From Nymphaea colorata (lineage: Eukaryota; Streptophyta; Magnoliopsida; Nymphaeales; Nymphaeaceae): DNA of 64,000 nt. Made by a program: the position numbers and the translations under genes. A model generated the notes under the pieces. That model saw only the letters and a program-made list of their open reading frames with translations, was not told where the DNA came from and made no database searches. The stretch's first letter is position 1. Each line of letters begins with the position of its first letter. This document shows positions 12,905-27,482 of this stretch, one piece after another. Location of the stretch: positions 8,401,205 through 8,465,204 of the forward strand of contig NC_045138.2 of NCBI RefSeq assembly GCF_008831285.2, given 5' to 3'.

Positions 12905-15900
12905 ACCCTCTTTCTGTTTGCTTGTTTTTTCGCATTTTGTTTTGTATTTTTTTTTAGTTTTTTTGGTGACTTGTGGTCATATTTTTTGTTATTGAATTTA
13001 TCGTTTTCTAGGCTTTCACTTTCCATCTTTTTGTCTTTAGCTTTTCTTTTTGTGGCTTCTCTTCACAATTTTTTGCTATTGAATTTATTATTTAAGGCTT
13101 TTTCTTTTTGTAGGAGGAGCACAACAATTAGTTTTTAGAGCACCTCTTAATCGCCTGATTTTGTAGCACGTCTTGTGAAAGGAGATATTTACTTTGCTAT
13201 TCAGCTATAACACGTCTTTCGTTTGTTGGGTGACTCTACTGCTTTGTCTATCCATTTTCTCTCCACCCCTTTATTCTGTTTTATTGTGCTGCTGTCTTAT
13301 ATATTTCATTCTTCTATTTTATTTTTGTGGTTTGTTTTTGTATCAAGAGGATTGTTTGTCTTCAAATTTTGTTATCCATTTCAATTTTATAAGGAAAATG
13401 TGTAGACTGTCGGATTATCTTTTATGTGATCTAATACGATTTGAAGAATGATTTGGTAGAAAACATATATTAAGTGGATCATCCTTTGAGTTCAAATTTA
13501 ATTTTTTAATAAATAGAAAAACAGCTTTTGTTGCATCAAAATTTTGATAGTAAAATTCCATATTTTTCATGAAACAGTTTGAATAAAGTGTGCTTTACAC
13601 TAAGTTAGTATTCATAAACATGCTGACATGTTCATGTTTTGTTTAAACGGTCACGCCGACTGGTTTTCTCCTACGCATGTATCTAAAATGCCTGTCATGT
13701 TTTTCTTCCAACACGTTCGTCTGAACTAAACTAATGATCAAGATCGTTAGTCATGAATGTGGTATGTAAGGCCCTGCCACCTACCTATTTTTCCTACAAA
13801 AAGGATCCATATAATTTGACTACTTTACTTCTTTCTTTTACATTTTAGTAAGTCAAACAAAAAAAAAAAAGGAAGAAGAAAAAGAAAAAAAAAGCTAGAC
13901 ACACAAAAATAAAAATGTTGTGTCTTGAAGACCTAAGTGTCTCCAATTACAAGCGAAGCTTCACAACAAGTGAAAATTTGTTGTTTTACCTTAAAAAAAA
14001 AAGCTTTATTCATTATCGAGATTAACAAACATTGAGGTCAGGACAGAGTTTGAAATTTTCAGAAATTTCTTAGGAGGAGGGCCAAATATTTGTTTAAAAA
14101 GTTTGTCAGGGGCCAAACTAATCATTTTTCAAAATTTTATATAAGATAAATGATTCTTTTTAAATTTACATATATTTTTATTTTTTTTTGATGGGGAACC
14201 ACTAACCAGGGCCCCTGCCAGCAAGGGCCCCTTTGCCTCCGCCCCCATTTCAGGCCGTTTGGTAATGAAGACCGTAACGATTACGGTTCCATGAATCACA
14301 GTTACGCTTTACCTGAATCTGTCTAAATTTTTAGAGCACATTACGAGACACTAACAAAACATTACAATTGCTAAACGATGCTTTTGAAATATGTCAACAT
14401 GTCGGAGCAACCGTAGCTCGCCTATCACCATAATTCGTTCTCTTTTATTCTTTTCTTGAGCAGATTAAATATTGAAAATGTCATGTATTTGCTTGTTCTT
14501 TTAGGGGGTGTTTGATGGTTCAAAATTTGATTTAAAAATAAAAATTTAATAAACATAATTCCTTCTCAAATTGAAATGGAATCAAGATTTTAAGTTTTGG
14601 TTTCATAGTTCTGGAAACAAAATACCCTATTTGTTTAATAATTCCAAATTCTTAAAAAATGAGCATTCTGATTTTAAAATTTCATGATTCTAGATACATC
14701 AAACGCCCCTAAGAGATTTTGAATTTTAAACTATGTATGCTTATGGACTGGGAAGTCGTTAAATTATTTTAAAAAATGATCAAACGACAGAGTAAAATAT
14801 AGCACAGTCGACCTAACAATATCGTTGGATTTATTTATTCATTAAACGTAGGATATTTTTTTAAAGTATATTTTGACGTTCTTTATTCATGAGGCACGCG
14901 TTACAAACAAAGTTACAAAGCCAAGCAATGTTCATAATTCTCAAATATTAATTAGTTAATAGCAGAAAGATAATAAATAATAATAATAATATACTTAACA
15001 GTCATTACCAAGGTTTATTGGGATGGATAGATACCCTTTTCGTTGGTCCCAAAGTCCAACGATTCATAGCAATAATTTATACACGATATTTTCAGTTGCA
15101 AGTTTATTTTGTTTTTAACGATAAATTAATGTTTAATCATTTTACAACATCCGCAACTCGTTAAACTAATTTGCCATGGACCGCCCACTTGGCCATCTGT
15201 ACTCCTCTCCCTCCCTCGTTTAGCCTTTTTTTTTTTTACTTCTATGAGGACAAGTACGGCTCTTCGCTTTCCCCGATGCAACCTCACTTTCACTGATCAT
15301 TGTTAATTTAGAACTTATCCCTCGTCTCTCAACTTTAACTATTACGTCAATCCACGGCAGTCTTTAGCAAAAGCGAAAAGTTCCTTTTACAAGCGGTAAA
15401 AAATTAAAATGTTACCTCTTCCAATCCAGGTGTCCTCTCCCAAAATATGAGCTTCTATATAGCAAAATTGAAAATATTTAAAATTCGGATATATATATAT
15501 AAGTACAACTAAAAAATGGAAATGGGATCTGAGATCACGTGACAAGTACTTTCCCGCTGACGTCACCTTGCCAGCACATTACCTCCCATTTGGAATCCGC
15601 GTTGGAGAACAAAATTGGTGGGGGAGTGCACGCTCCCGACTTTTTTCTAAATAAATAAAATAAAACACATAATGCTGATGTGTTTAACAATGTTGGAACA
15701 TGTTGGTTATGGCATTTCAGAGTTGCAAGTGCAATGCCATAACATCAAATGTTATTGTAATATAATATAAAATGTAAATATTTTGAAAAACATGCTTCAT
15801 TTTTTAAAAGTAAAAAAAATTGCACAGTGTTTAAGGTTATATGTTAGTTTGCGGCTTTCATGCTCTCCCCTCTAATTATGAGGTAATACTAGAATAATTT

Positions 15901-17388
15901 TGGATTCTTTGTGATTTGTGCTGATTTATATTTATGAGAAGCACTTTTTCCCAGCAGACATGACACGTTTCGTTAATTTAAGCATATATTGCATAAGCAG
16001 GTTACGGTTCTTTTTTTTAATATTGGAGAATATTACCTTTATTTTTCCATCAACTTGGCTTCACTTATAGGACCATGCATGCCATATCGTTTTCACAAAC
16101 CCATCAATAAACATGGCAACATTCCACAGCCGGCTTATTTGAATTCTAATATATATTTATAAAAATTTAACTGCTTCTAGAAAAACACCAAAAGATCATT
16201 AGCGACAGTTCATGGTACTTAAATTTTTGTATTAGTGGTTTGCAACACTCTTAATGCAATGATAGTTTTTAATTTTTAGCCATCTGGTTATATATATATA
16301 TATATCTATAAGCCGAGAGAGACGGTAGATTGTTAGATGCTAGCTTTATCAATTTTTTATCTCGGCTATTGATTTATTCATATAGTGGGATGAAAAAAAA
16401 ATGAGAGAGAAAAAGAAGATACAATAGTTTCCTCAGTATTAGTTTACAATTCTTCTTTCTCTCTTTATCATTAAAGTAGAAAAAATCGTTTAGTTAATAT
16501 TAGTTCACAAGTCTTCCTCCCTTTTATCATTAAAGTAGAAAAAAAAAATCAAACATCAAAATTGTTTTTAATTTGTCTTATATTTAAGTATGAGACCCAA
16601 CTATATGTGTATGTTTGCATATGTTTTATCGTTTTAATATACCAACATTACAACGAGCCAACCCACTTCACACCAGGCTCCGGTCCCTAGTCTGATCTGA
16701 TGGATCCCAACTTGCTGCTTATTAAAACACTGTAACAAATGTCATTAGTAAACAAGTTGAGACACGATAACTTTGGTTCACTCCAACAGTCCCGCAGATC
16801 ATATTCTAGAAATGTATTAACTCCCATTCTCATCAATCTCAAAAACTGAACCGTTTAGATTATCTAATAAATGCGGGAAAAATTTTTCCTCCTCAAAGCT
16901 TTGATGGCAATGAACAACAACTTGTTGATCATTTTTGGAAGGCAACATTTCAATGATTTTTCTCTTGCCAAGTGCGGCAATAAATGGGGAGAAATTTACC
17001 ATCTTAGCCTCTAAAATTGACTAAAAGGTCAGGATAAGTAAAACTTGAGAGAATCCGCTAAAAGTTTGGCAACTACTGAATGTTCAAGTTTTCAATAAAC
17101 TGATACTTGAAAGAAAGAAGGCCCATGATCTGACGAATTTATAAGAAGTACCCTGGTCTAAAATTGATGACAAACAATCTTTTAAAGTAAAACTTAACCG
17201 GAGGTGGTAAGTTAAAGAAAATGATGAATAATAGTAATCAGTCATTCCAGCTCCTCGAACATGGACTCCCGTGTTAGGGGCCGAACATTTGTGAAGGGTG
17301 TTAAATTGAAGACCTTTGGATCAACTCCCAACCATGTTACTGTATAGCACAATATTTGTCACAGTGTTTTTTAGAGTCGGAGACCGAC
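12905..17388. other. Intergenic DNA, no gene seen
   Basis: AT-rich. Contains poly(A)-rich sequence near 13860-13895, a GC-rich patch at 14190-14265 unlike its surroundings (CCTGCC and TTTGCCTCCGCCCCC words), a TA run at 16289-16306 and a duplicated segment at 16438-16548. Plus-strand frames 12875-13138 and 13194-13451 are T-rich low-complexity translations rather than credible proteins. Confidence 0.6.
16438..16548. repeat. Imperfect tandem duplication (~60 bp unit)
   Basis: TATTAGTT-ACAA-TCTTC...TATCATTAAAGTAGAAAAA occurs at about 16438-16486 and again at about 16498-16548 with a few changes. Confidence 0.75.

Positions 17389-17426
<38 letters not shown>
17389..17426. repeat. Compound (CA)11(TA)8 microsatellite
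   Basis: Pure CA run followed directly by a pure TA run. Confidence 0.96.
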
Positions 17427-20400
17427 AAATTTACATAGTAATTTCTCTCTATATTTAGTTTCTTATATATTAGCACCTCTCAAATCTAAGACTCTTTACA
17501 TTAGTGTCCTTTAACTAAAAATTTTTAGCTCAGCCATTGTTGTTGTTAGCTCTATGGTGAGCACTTGCATTCCCAAGGTTAAGCTTTCCTGTGGTATTGT
17601 CCTTTCACAAGTCTTGAGAGTCCTTATTATGGAAGGATTCCAATAAAGGTCTTGTCCTTGCCATTTTGCATACTAAGCTTTTCCATCATCAATGTTGCCC
17701 TCAATGTTTTCATGGCAGTCTAACCCTTGGAAGTTTCCTTATCATTAAGAAAAAATCTTTTTTAGGCTAAAACATAAGCATGCTTTTCATGAAGCCTCTC
17801 TATATATATATACATATTTTTTTTTTATTAAGAAGGAGATAATAGGGGGGAATGGGACCACTAATCTTCCATGTGATGGGTTAGGAGTAGGATGTAGCCA
17901 ATGAACAAGAAAGTGATTAACTAGTTTGGAAGCTTTTGACCTATAATAAATTAATTTGCCATCATATGAGAAAGCATGAATGAGTTAATATTTTGTACAA
18001 GATATTGCCAAGTGGGTTGGCTTAAGTTTGTTTTTGGCCCCTTTCTCAGTTGGTAGATAACATGTTACATCACACTATCTCGAAAGGCGTGATGCCGCCG
18101 GCAGTAAATATCTTTTCTGACCATTGATTGAAGGTCTACGTTCAACCTTATGTGGCTAACATGGAGTCACGGAGGACGGAGATACACGTGGACCAGTGTG
18201 GGCAACTCTCTAGTTTAGATCTAAATTGAGAGGAATCTAGATCTAGATGAGCTTATGTGAACTGTCCCACTGGCTGGTGCCCTTAAATGTGAGTTTTCCA
18301 TCCAACTCTATGAACCTTTACTTTATTTTTGGGCAAACTAGTTTTTACACTGATCCAACTCCTTGTTTTCTTAGGGTACAGAGACTGCTTTAAGTGCCTT
18401 CTACTGCACTTTGACTTACACATCAGTGTCCTTTATTTTTGAGGCACAAAGAGTTGACATCTCAGGAATTCAAAATGGAGACTCGCCGATTCAGTCCAGT
18501 TAGAGGTCAAGAATGAAATTCTCCTATGCTAGCCTTGGCATCATCCCTTGTAGTTATATATGTTCAAAAGTTAACTTCCAAAAAAAAAAGAAAAGAAAAA
18601 AAAAAGAACGAGAAACAAAGGATACCCATAGTCCTCTCAGTTAAATGTTTTTAAGTTACTTTTTAAAATGTCCTCATTGTACTTTTAAGTTCATAACACA
18701 TGCTTATGAAATAATAATTTAATTATAACAAAAAAAAACTAAAATATCTGATTCCCAGTCATAAGCTATGCTTACCGGATAGGGGATTAATTAATTATTG
18801 GTTAGGATCTAGAATGACTAGAAGTTGGTTCAAAACCAACATAGATTAATTAAAAAATGGTAAAACCCAGATTTACCAAATCCCAACAAGACGGAACATC
18901 ATTAATGTTATTATTAGAGGGTGAAGCTGACGGATTTCAAATTCAGATTTTGTACGTCGTAAAAACTAACAGATACCAATGTGATCGTAAGATCTAAGCT
19001 GAATCCAGATTTTTAAATTAAATTTACAAAATGTGAAACTATTTTGGTGACACTGATGGATTTATTAGAACCTTTGTACAGAAAATCCATATTTGCTGGA
19101 TTTTGACCGTTAAGGTCACTAGGTGCAAGATGTACAAACTGTGAAACTACTTATTCTTGACCTTGAAAGGAAAATGAAATTTTATCCTGGATTCTTTTTT
19201 TTGGCTTTTGAACATTGAGATTATACTAAACAAATTAACGTCAAAAAAAGCCTGCATAGAAGATGAACATATTGACTGTTTTGCAACTTAATCTATGTCG
19301 TCTAATCTATTTGAAATCGACAGCTCAGATGATTCCCATTAAATCGGGCTTGGTATCTAGCTGTTTTCTTCTCTCTTTCTCTCTATAATTCTAAAAAGAA
19401 TAACTGTCACAGGTTGCAATTAATGTTGGATTAAGTCAATAGGACTTGCATTATAATATTCCAAGTGTCAAGTAAAGTCTATGAAGAGGCCACATGTGGG
19501 GATTATGCAACATTAAATCAGTTATATCTATCGTTAACCGAATTCAAATACTCGAGATGACTAAAAAATCTTTATGTAAAAGTAGGGCCAGCTTGTGGGA
19601 CTATAAAACTTGCTTTTGACTCAAAAAGTCATTTTTTATTTTTCAAATTGACACACTCACAATGAATTTCCTAAAAAGTGTTCTGACAATTTTATTTCTA
19701 AATAAAAGCCTCACCAAGTTATATATATATATATATATATATATATAACCAATAAGAGTTGGAATTGAAGCCAACTAATTGATACAAAAAAGGATCGGAT
19801 TTGTATTCAAACTCAAATTGAGGTATAAGGTTCTTCTTGCAGGACTCCAAATCCAGTTACATGCAACCATTAGCTACATTTAGTTTTGCCTCTTCTATAT
19901 TCAAATCACTACTTAGATTCTTATCGAATCTTTTACATCTCTATACATGGGAAACATTTTTTTTTTAAAAATTAGAAATCAAACCACAATAATGATAGCC
20001 ATCATCAACCTTTGCATGGGGCGGTGCCTGTTCGTTTTGTCAAGTGGATGAAAAGTGATTATGACCTCTTCAAAATATTTGAAACAATTGAAAATGAAGA
20101 GATATTCATGGTCATTTATTAGCAAATCTTTTCATCTTCTTGATAACAATAATAATGTAATAAAATATAACAGTTCTCCTTTTTAAGTTGATAAGTTAGA
20201 TTCCATAGATTTAACATTATTTACTATTTGTTCATTTAGGAATTCAAAAGCATTCACTTCTAAGACAGTATGAAACTGAAAGATTCTGTTGGGAGAAAAA
20301 ACTTTTTCCTTTTTGGTGCTTCATCCCTTTAGTAATATGCTTTTTTTTTTAATCTTTAATCAAAGATATTATTTTTTAAGAATGACATGATCCACAAACA

Positions 20401-22041
20401 ATATACTCTCAATTGAAATAACATTTAAAAAAATTAATAGATATTGAACTATCTACTCATGCCACTAGTTGGGGATGTCAATCAAATTGAACAAGATGCC
20501 CTTATCTTCACAAACTTATGGCAAACAAGATTTAAAATAACATGAAATTTATATTATTACTTTTGGATCCTTTTAGAAATCTAGCCAATTCCATGAAACC
20601 AAGCATGCTATTAATGTTAATATATATCTTGCTTTCTTAGATGACATGGAAAACTCATCAACTCAAAAAGTTATATTATATATGGAAGCTTACTTCATTA
20701 GGCAAGTTCCCACATGATATCCAACCAGTAATGACGAAATTATTCTCATCTTTGATATGGTGTCATAGTTACTCGGATCATGTACACATTCAACTACAAA
20801 AGATTCATATTGATATGATTTTCTGTCACTAATTTTAGATTATAAGTAGGCATTTGGTAGCAGAAATGTTGCGTTCTTTGGAAATAGTGTTCCATGAATG
20901 CATCAATTAATGTGTTCAAAAAATAGATACGTTGATGAAATACTATGTTTGAAAGAATGCAATATTCTTGTAACCAAACAACCTCTAAATGTATCACTTT
21001 GTAACTTCTTCTTGCATTTAATATGGTTCAGTTTTGCTAGGAAATTTTATCAATGAACTCGCCTCTCTGAGGATCACATGTAAAGGAGATTTTCTTTATA
21101 TTTACAACTGTCACAATCACATTTAGATTTACATGAGCTATAAATTAAGATCAACAAGATTACAAGATTGTTCATGACAGTTGATGCTTTGATCGGAATT
21201 TTCCCTTAATGCAAATTGCCTTTACATGGTCAGCTTCATTTGATATTGTCCACTCCATTTGTTGTAACTTTTTTTTTTTTCTTTTGCTGATGTACGTTGT
21301 GTTTAGTGCCACCTTTACATTCCTTATCTAATTATGATTTTTTATTGTCATACTAAAACTTCCTTTGTTTACACTATAAGCTCTATTAACAATTGTAACT
21401 CTCAATGTATTCCCACTTGAACACACTAAACATGATTAACTAGTGGGATGAGAAAAATTTTAGTGACATAAAAAATGTAGTAAATCGTGGTTGAAGGATT
21501 GTTCACTAAAAATGGTCTCAAGTTCCTTATCACATGTTAATTATTTCAATTTGAAATATCAAATATACTAGCTAAGAATAGTATACAAGCAAACACTGTA
21601 ACAATATAATTAAAATGAGATAAAGCTAATTTTATATCTAAAAAATGAAGTACTCACAAGTGGACTAGGTGGAACTTGATTGGCAGACACAAGAGCAGAT
21701 ATGAGAATCGGGCCCGGCTAGCTGACCAATAAATGTAGGATGGGCTTCGCTTGGTTATTGCTAGGCTCAACTCAGAGCATTAATAGTTGGTTGGGATTTA
21801 ATGGTCATTGAGTCGAGCCCTCTATCATATACCTGTATAGCCTGGTTTTTTAACATGTTTTGCAATTTACACGTAAAAATTAAAACATCATTTGCACTCA
21901 ATTGTCACCTTCGTTCATTACAATGGAAGATGTTGGCACCAGTAATACCCAAAAAATACTATTAACAAAGATAAACATGAGTCATATAATATCAAACTAG
22001 ACAAAAAGAAACCCTCGCTGCTAAACTAGCCACTAAAAACC
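17427..22041. other. AT-rich intergenic DNA, no gene seen
   Basis: Contains a TA run at 19720-19747 and assorted poly(A) runs. No open frame exceeds about 70 codons with recognisable content. Confidence 0.6.
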
Positions 22042-22345
22042 ACTACAACAAATATGGACATTAGCATAGTCAAAACCATGATCAATAGATAAAAAAACTG
22101 TGGTTGAAAGTATTTTCAGCCATGGTTTTTTATTGTGGCTGTTAACTAAAGTGGTTGCAGCAATACCCCTGGTGGCTATTGATCTTTTGCCATGGTTTAG
22201 ACCGTGGCCATTGCAACCATCAGCCATGCTTCATGTGAACCATCAACTATGGTTTTAGCTATGGCTGTTATTTACAACAGTCATAGCTACTTATGTGGTG
22301 GCCATGAAAAAATCTATGGCCATTATAATTATGGTTTCCATATAT
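22042..22345 (+). mobile_element. CACTA (En/Spm)-type transposon end, second end not found
   Basis: Starts with CACTACAACAAATATGG at 22042, matching the CACTA...AAA terminal signature. About 270 bases of subterminal sequence follow in which short words recur in both orientations: CCATGGTTT, ATGGCTGT, CGTGGCCATT, ATGGTTTTAGCTATGGCTG and AACAGTCATAGCTA. Such inverted subterminal motifs are the transposase-binding regions of CACTA elements. I did not find a matching right end (TTGTAGTG) to the right, so the 3-bp target duplication cannot be tested. Probably a truncated or very large decayed element. Confidence 0.5.
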
Positions 22346-25300
22346 ATATGAGGGAGAGACAAAGAAGCACATGAACAACAAATTTAAATTTTAATTTGAG
22401 ACAAAAAATTATTACTATATTGAATTTTCATGATCTTTATCAATTTTTAATACATTTTGAAATCTAAATACATAACAAAAAATCTAAATGTTGTTCTTTC
22501 CATATCCTTGGTTTCATTTGTTTTGTTCATGCTGCATCATAGATGTCTAACTATCTTCCACGTGAATTATCATGTCAATTACTCTCACACTCTCTATGTG
22601 ACTCCCATTGGGCTAAATACCAATCTGAAATAGAAGGAAAAGATAAGTTATAAGATCTATAAAAAATATAAGGTAAGTATTAATTGCTTATACAATATGA
22701 CAACAACCAAATAATTTATCACAAAAAGCAGCAGAAAGTTAAAGAAACACATAAATTACTATAGTGAACTTGAACATAATTTAGAAAACCAAACATGACA
22801 CAAATGACTCTGTTCAATTAAAACAATAAAAAACTGCTACACATCCAACTAATGAAGTTGCCCTTCTGAATTCATACACTACCATTGTAAATATATGTGT
22901 TAATTTAAATTAGAGATGTGCTGTAGAGGTTAGGGAGTCATCCTGACACCTCCCTCAAGATCCTTTTACATAACTCTAAATAAGTTTCAATGTAGTAAAT
23001 CATTCAAACTCTCCATATATCAAATCAATAAGGAGAAAAATAACTAATGAAAGGTTCAGACAAGTAAAATACTTCAAGCAACTTATGAGAAATAAGAACA
23101 TAAATATGTGAAAGACTCCAAAAGTGGATCCAAAGTCATTGCCACTACATAAAAAGATAAATGACTGAAGGCATCATTTATGCAAAACATTTGTACGTGA
23201 TAATGTTACAAGCAATGAAGAAACTTGCAACCAAAATGATGTACAAGTTGTTCACATCTACTACAAAATATAATTGCACGAGGTAAGAGTATTTGTATCA
23301 TGTGGTTAGAGAACAATACAATAAAAGAAGCCATTTCAGCTTATGCTCTTATCCAATAAAACAAGAGGTATCACATGCGTCCCTTGGACTACTAATGGAC
23401 CGCAGTGCTGACACACACAAGCAGGTGTGGGTGTTCAGAGTGAAATTTTAATTATAACTTTTTTATGCCTTCAGAAGCGTAATTAGCTCTCAAATTTCAG
23501 ATTTAATTTCTAATATTAATGAATAAACTCACAAAGGAGAACCCACACAAGTTCTTGGAAAGAACTATCTCCATCTAGTTTGAATCTTTAACATATTCAC
23601 AAAAACATAAAATAATGGAAAAGGCCAATTGCAAAAACATCCCCCTATATAGCTTGAAAAAAAATTGTAAATAAAACTCACACCAAAGTTACCTTGTTTT
23701 TGACTTTATTGTGGAGAGAATCAATCATCTAGCTCCTGTCAAAACCCATGTTAACCACTTTCACAATATCGTCATTAAAATGCAAATCTGACCTCAATAA
23801 CTTCCAAATAGAACATGTCAAATGCACGATGTATAATTCATAATGTTCATGATAAAAACCTACATAGTTCCCCACAGTCATACTTTCACATTTTTTTCTA
23901 ATAAAAAAAACAACAAAAGGTTTATTGGTGTCTCTAACATGCAAGTCATTGGGAGAAATAAAGTAGAGCAGGAAACATCTACATAATGAAGTTATACATC
24001 CATTATAGGGACTTACAATGAAAGTAATAATGTCAATAATCAAGAAGCTCTTATGTCTCATGAATAGTGCTGAATAATGCAAGTTAGAGCATACAACGAA
24101 CACATGCTTTGTTTATACTTAAATCAAATCCCAGGAAACAAAGAACAATAGAAAGTTTAGGAATAACTGATCCGCCCTTTTGCATAAATATTAATCCATA
24201 ATCAAATAGCAATGACTTTCGGCCTAATGTACAACTAGGAAAATTCTTGGTGAAGTTCCAACTATCATATAGAAGCATTACTTAGCCAAAATATATAGTT
24301 CTAAGTTCAAAAGTTAAATTAGAAGATGAATATAAAATGACCCACCATAGGATATTTCTTGGCTTTTGTTTTGTCTCTTGTGGTCACAACGTGTAGGCAA
24401 TTCTAAACAAAAATAAAGAACAAAAGTTGAAGCAAGTTTAGAATTAAAGGGTGAAAAAGTAACACCATAAAGAAACACAACTAGAATCTATCATAAATGG
24501 CAAAGTTACAAAGTAATACAATAAAGAAAAAGCACATTTCCTTCCATGGAAGCTGCCAGCATCTAGTTTTCTCCTTAGTTTTGTCCCATTTTAGGATTTC
24601 AAGATCACAAAGTGGATGGATTCAGAAGTCACAACCAAGAGTTAAGAATAGGAAAAGCACAATATGATATAATGCTAATTAATTTGGCTTTAGTTAGGCC
24701 AAGTAAACTAGATTTGGGGGCTACACAATGACACTTGAAAAGGTTAGGGAAAGCTGCCATTGGTGTACACATTTCAGTGAACTAAACCAAATATTTACTA
24801 ATAATAGGGGAAAGCACAAAAAAGTGCTGAATAAACTTGAGAGAGAACCCATGGAAGAAAGGTGCCTCCCAACCTAAGTGTAGAAAATACTAACAAACAA
24901 AGTGAGTTTGATGTATGCTTAGATTCTACAAGGATCATCATGTAATCATTTATATAACACATCTAATACAAAACTAGAACGTTTCCTGATGAACATGCAC
25001 TAAATGTAAATATATACAAAAATCTAAGTTATAAACTGTAGCTTTTAGTCATTGTTTAGTATGGACCCTTATATTTCATTGATTGTTACAATTTGTCATT
25101 GCTGGCCTTTTTTCTCCTTGCTTGATTCAACGAGTGACCATTTATTGAACATATAGTGACCATTTGTTGCATGTGGATATCATCGATAGGCTGTACACCA
25201 CCACCCAAAGGAGCAATGATATGTAAAGAAATGAAGCAATCTGTATATCCCTAGTTGCCCTCTAATTATGGGAAGGAAAAAGTTGTGATTTATTAGGATT

Positions 25301-26518
25301 TTTTTGATCTTTGACGTGCAGTTCAACCATCAAGGTCATAAGACAGCCTTCTTGCCTTCTCCCATACATTCTTGCTGATTTTAAATCTATTCATTTCAGT
25401 GCTATCTGATAAGTAAGACAAAGATTGATATCAAGCAAAATGAAATGGTCATTTTTCTTGCAACATCACTTGCTTCACTTGACAAATAGGCTATAGACCT
25501 GTCACCATTTAAGGTCTAGTTGCCAAAGATTTGAGGTCAAACTATGAAGCAAATTGTGGTGTACAACCTTCAAAACAAATAAAGTACTAGAATGATTGGA
25601 AGGATCAAAGGGCCTTTGATGGAGCCTTTTACAGAACAAAGTAAAAAGCAGAAAAATATTAAACCCCTTGTTCTTAAGGACATTGAAAAAGAGAAAAGAA
25701 ATCTAGAACTGACGAACACTTGAGTAGTGTGTTTAACCTCAAATACCACATCCCCTTAAATATCAAACCAACTTCATGTGCAGTGCTTTTCAGTAACTAT
25801 ATAGTCACAGTACCTTTATTTAAAAAACCTATGCCCAAAAGAATCACAACTATCCTTAAACAGTTGACCAAGCAGAAAACCAACAAAATCAAGAAAAGAA
25901 GAATGAAACCACTACATCATGTGCCTTAACAATCACATAGGCATGAAAAAAAGAACAAAATACGACCAACAAATCAAATCAGAACTCTAAAAAAGAAAAA
26001 AAAGAATAAAAAGAAAGAGAAAAAAGAAACCCAAATAAAAATTAGAGCTAAAATAGGGGAACAAAGATAGAACATGGTAGAGAAAAGCGGAAGAAGAGAA
26101 TACCTACTCAAGAATAGTAGTTCAACTTCTGAAGAATGTTTGCATTTTCTAGTTGGAATTTTAGCATCACCATCACCCTTTTCACCTCAATCCACATGGC
26201 GGCTCTGTCTCAACAACAAAAATGTTGTCTTATGTGGTGTTGTACCCTCTACACTAGAGAAATGGACTCTTCAACACTCAAGGGCCTCCCTGCACCACAA
26301 AAGACTATATTCCTTGTAGTCATGCTACTTTACATTGTTCATCTTCACCAATGAGCGAGATGCACATATTCTAACTTGGATCGCCTAAGAGAAAGGGCTT
26401 CTCGGTTGCTTCAATCATGGAACAAGTCACTCAACATCAATGGAATGAGGGGAAAAATTGAAGCTACTGGATGAACGATGACGACAACAACATTTGAGAT
26501 CGTTATAGGGAAACAACA
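22346..26518. other. AT-rich DNA, no gene recognised
   Basis: May be the interior of a decayed CACTA element, but no transposase motif was recognised. The longest open frame, minus strand 23729-24103 (124 residues, containing VGNYVGFYHEHYELYIVHLT), and its neighbour 24084-24278 match no family I know. Plus-strand frame 26074-26319 is likewise unrecognised. Confidence 0.5.

Positions 26519-26573
<55 letters not shown>
26519..26573. repeat. (GA)27 microsatellite
   Basis: Uninterrupted AG/GA run of 55 bases. Confidence 0.98.
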
Positions 26574-26574
<1 letters not shown>

Positions 26575-27165
26575 AAGTTACATGTAATCCAATGCTTTGC
26601 AAGTAGTATTTGAAAATCTTGAAAGCCAATGTTATAGTTTTGAAGATTTCTTTTGGAATCAATTGAGTATTCCCTTGAAATCTTAAGTAGGTTTGAGATA
26701 TTGCTCTAATTTAATTACTACTTAGCTAGAGATCCACCTTATTTTGCTTAAGTTTTTCTAAAGAGGTGCTTGTGATCATTCGTAAATCTCATAAGTAATT
26801 GTGAATGCATGAATACATTGATTCTATATGATTGAAAATAAATTATTCATTCTTACCATAATATTCATCTAAAAGCGTTCATACCATCACAAGCATCTAG
26901 ATTTTCTTACACTTGTTTATATATCATCTATCATGCTGTCAAAAATATTTTTGTAGAAAAATAATTTTGAAAGTGGAGTGGAATTGTAGACTATCAAATA
27001 TGGCTTCAAAATTGAATCATTACTTGAGTTTTGGTCTTAATAAAGTTGATAAATGAAAATCAAAATTTTTAAGTCTACAAAGAATTCATTTGGAAGAGTA
27101 AAAGAGAGAAAAAGATTTAGGGAGAAGAAATGATTTTAGAGAAAGTGATATATACATATACATAA

Positions 27166-27482
<317 letters not shown>

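Noticed and set aside
12875-13451. Phe/Leu-rich plus-strand frames suggesting membrane proteins
   Set aside because: They are T-rich low-complexity DNA; hydrophobicity is a by-product of TTT/CTT codons, and overlapping frames look alike.
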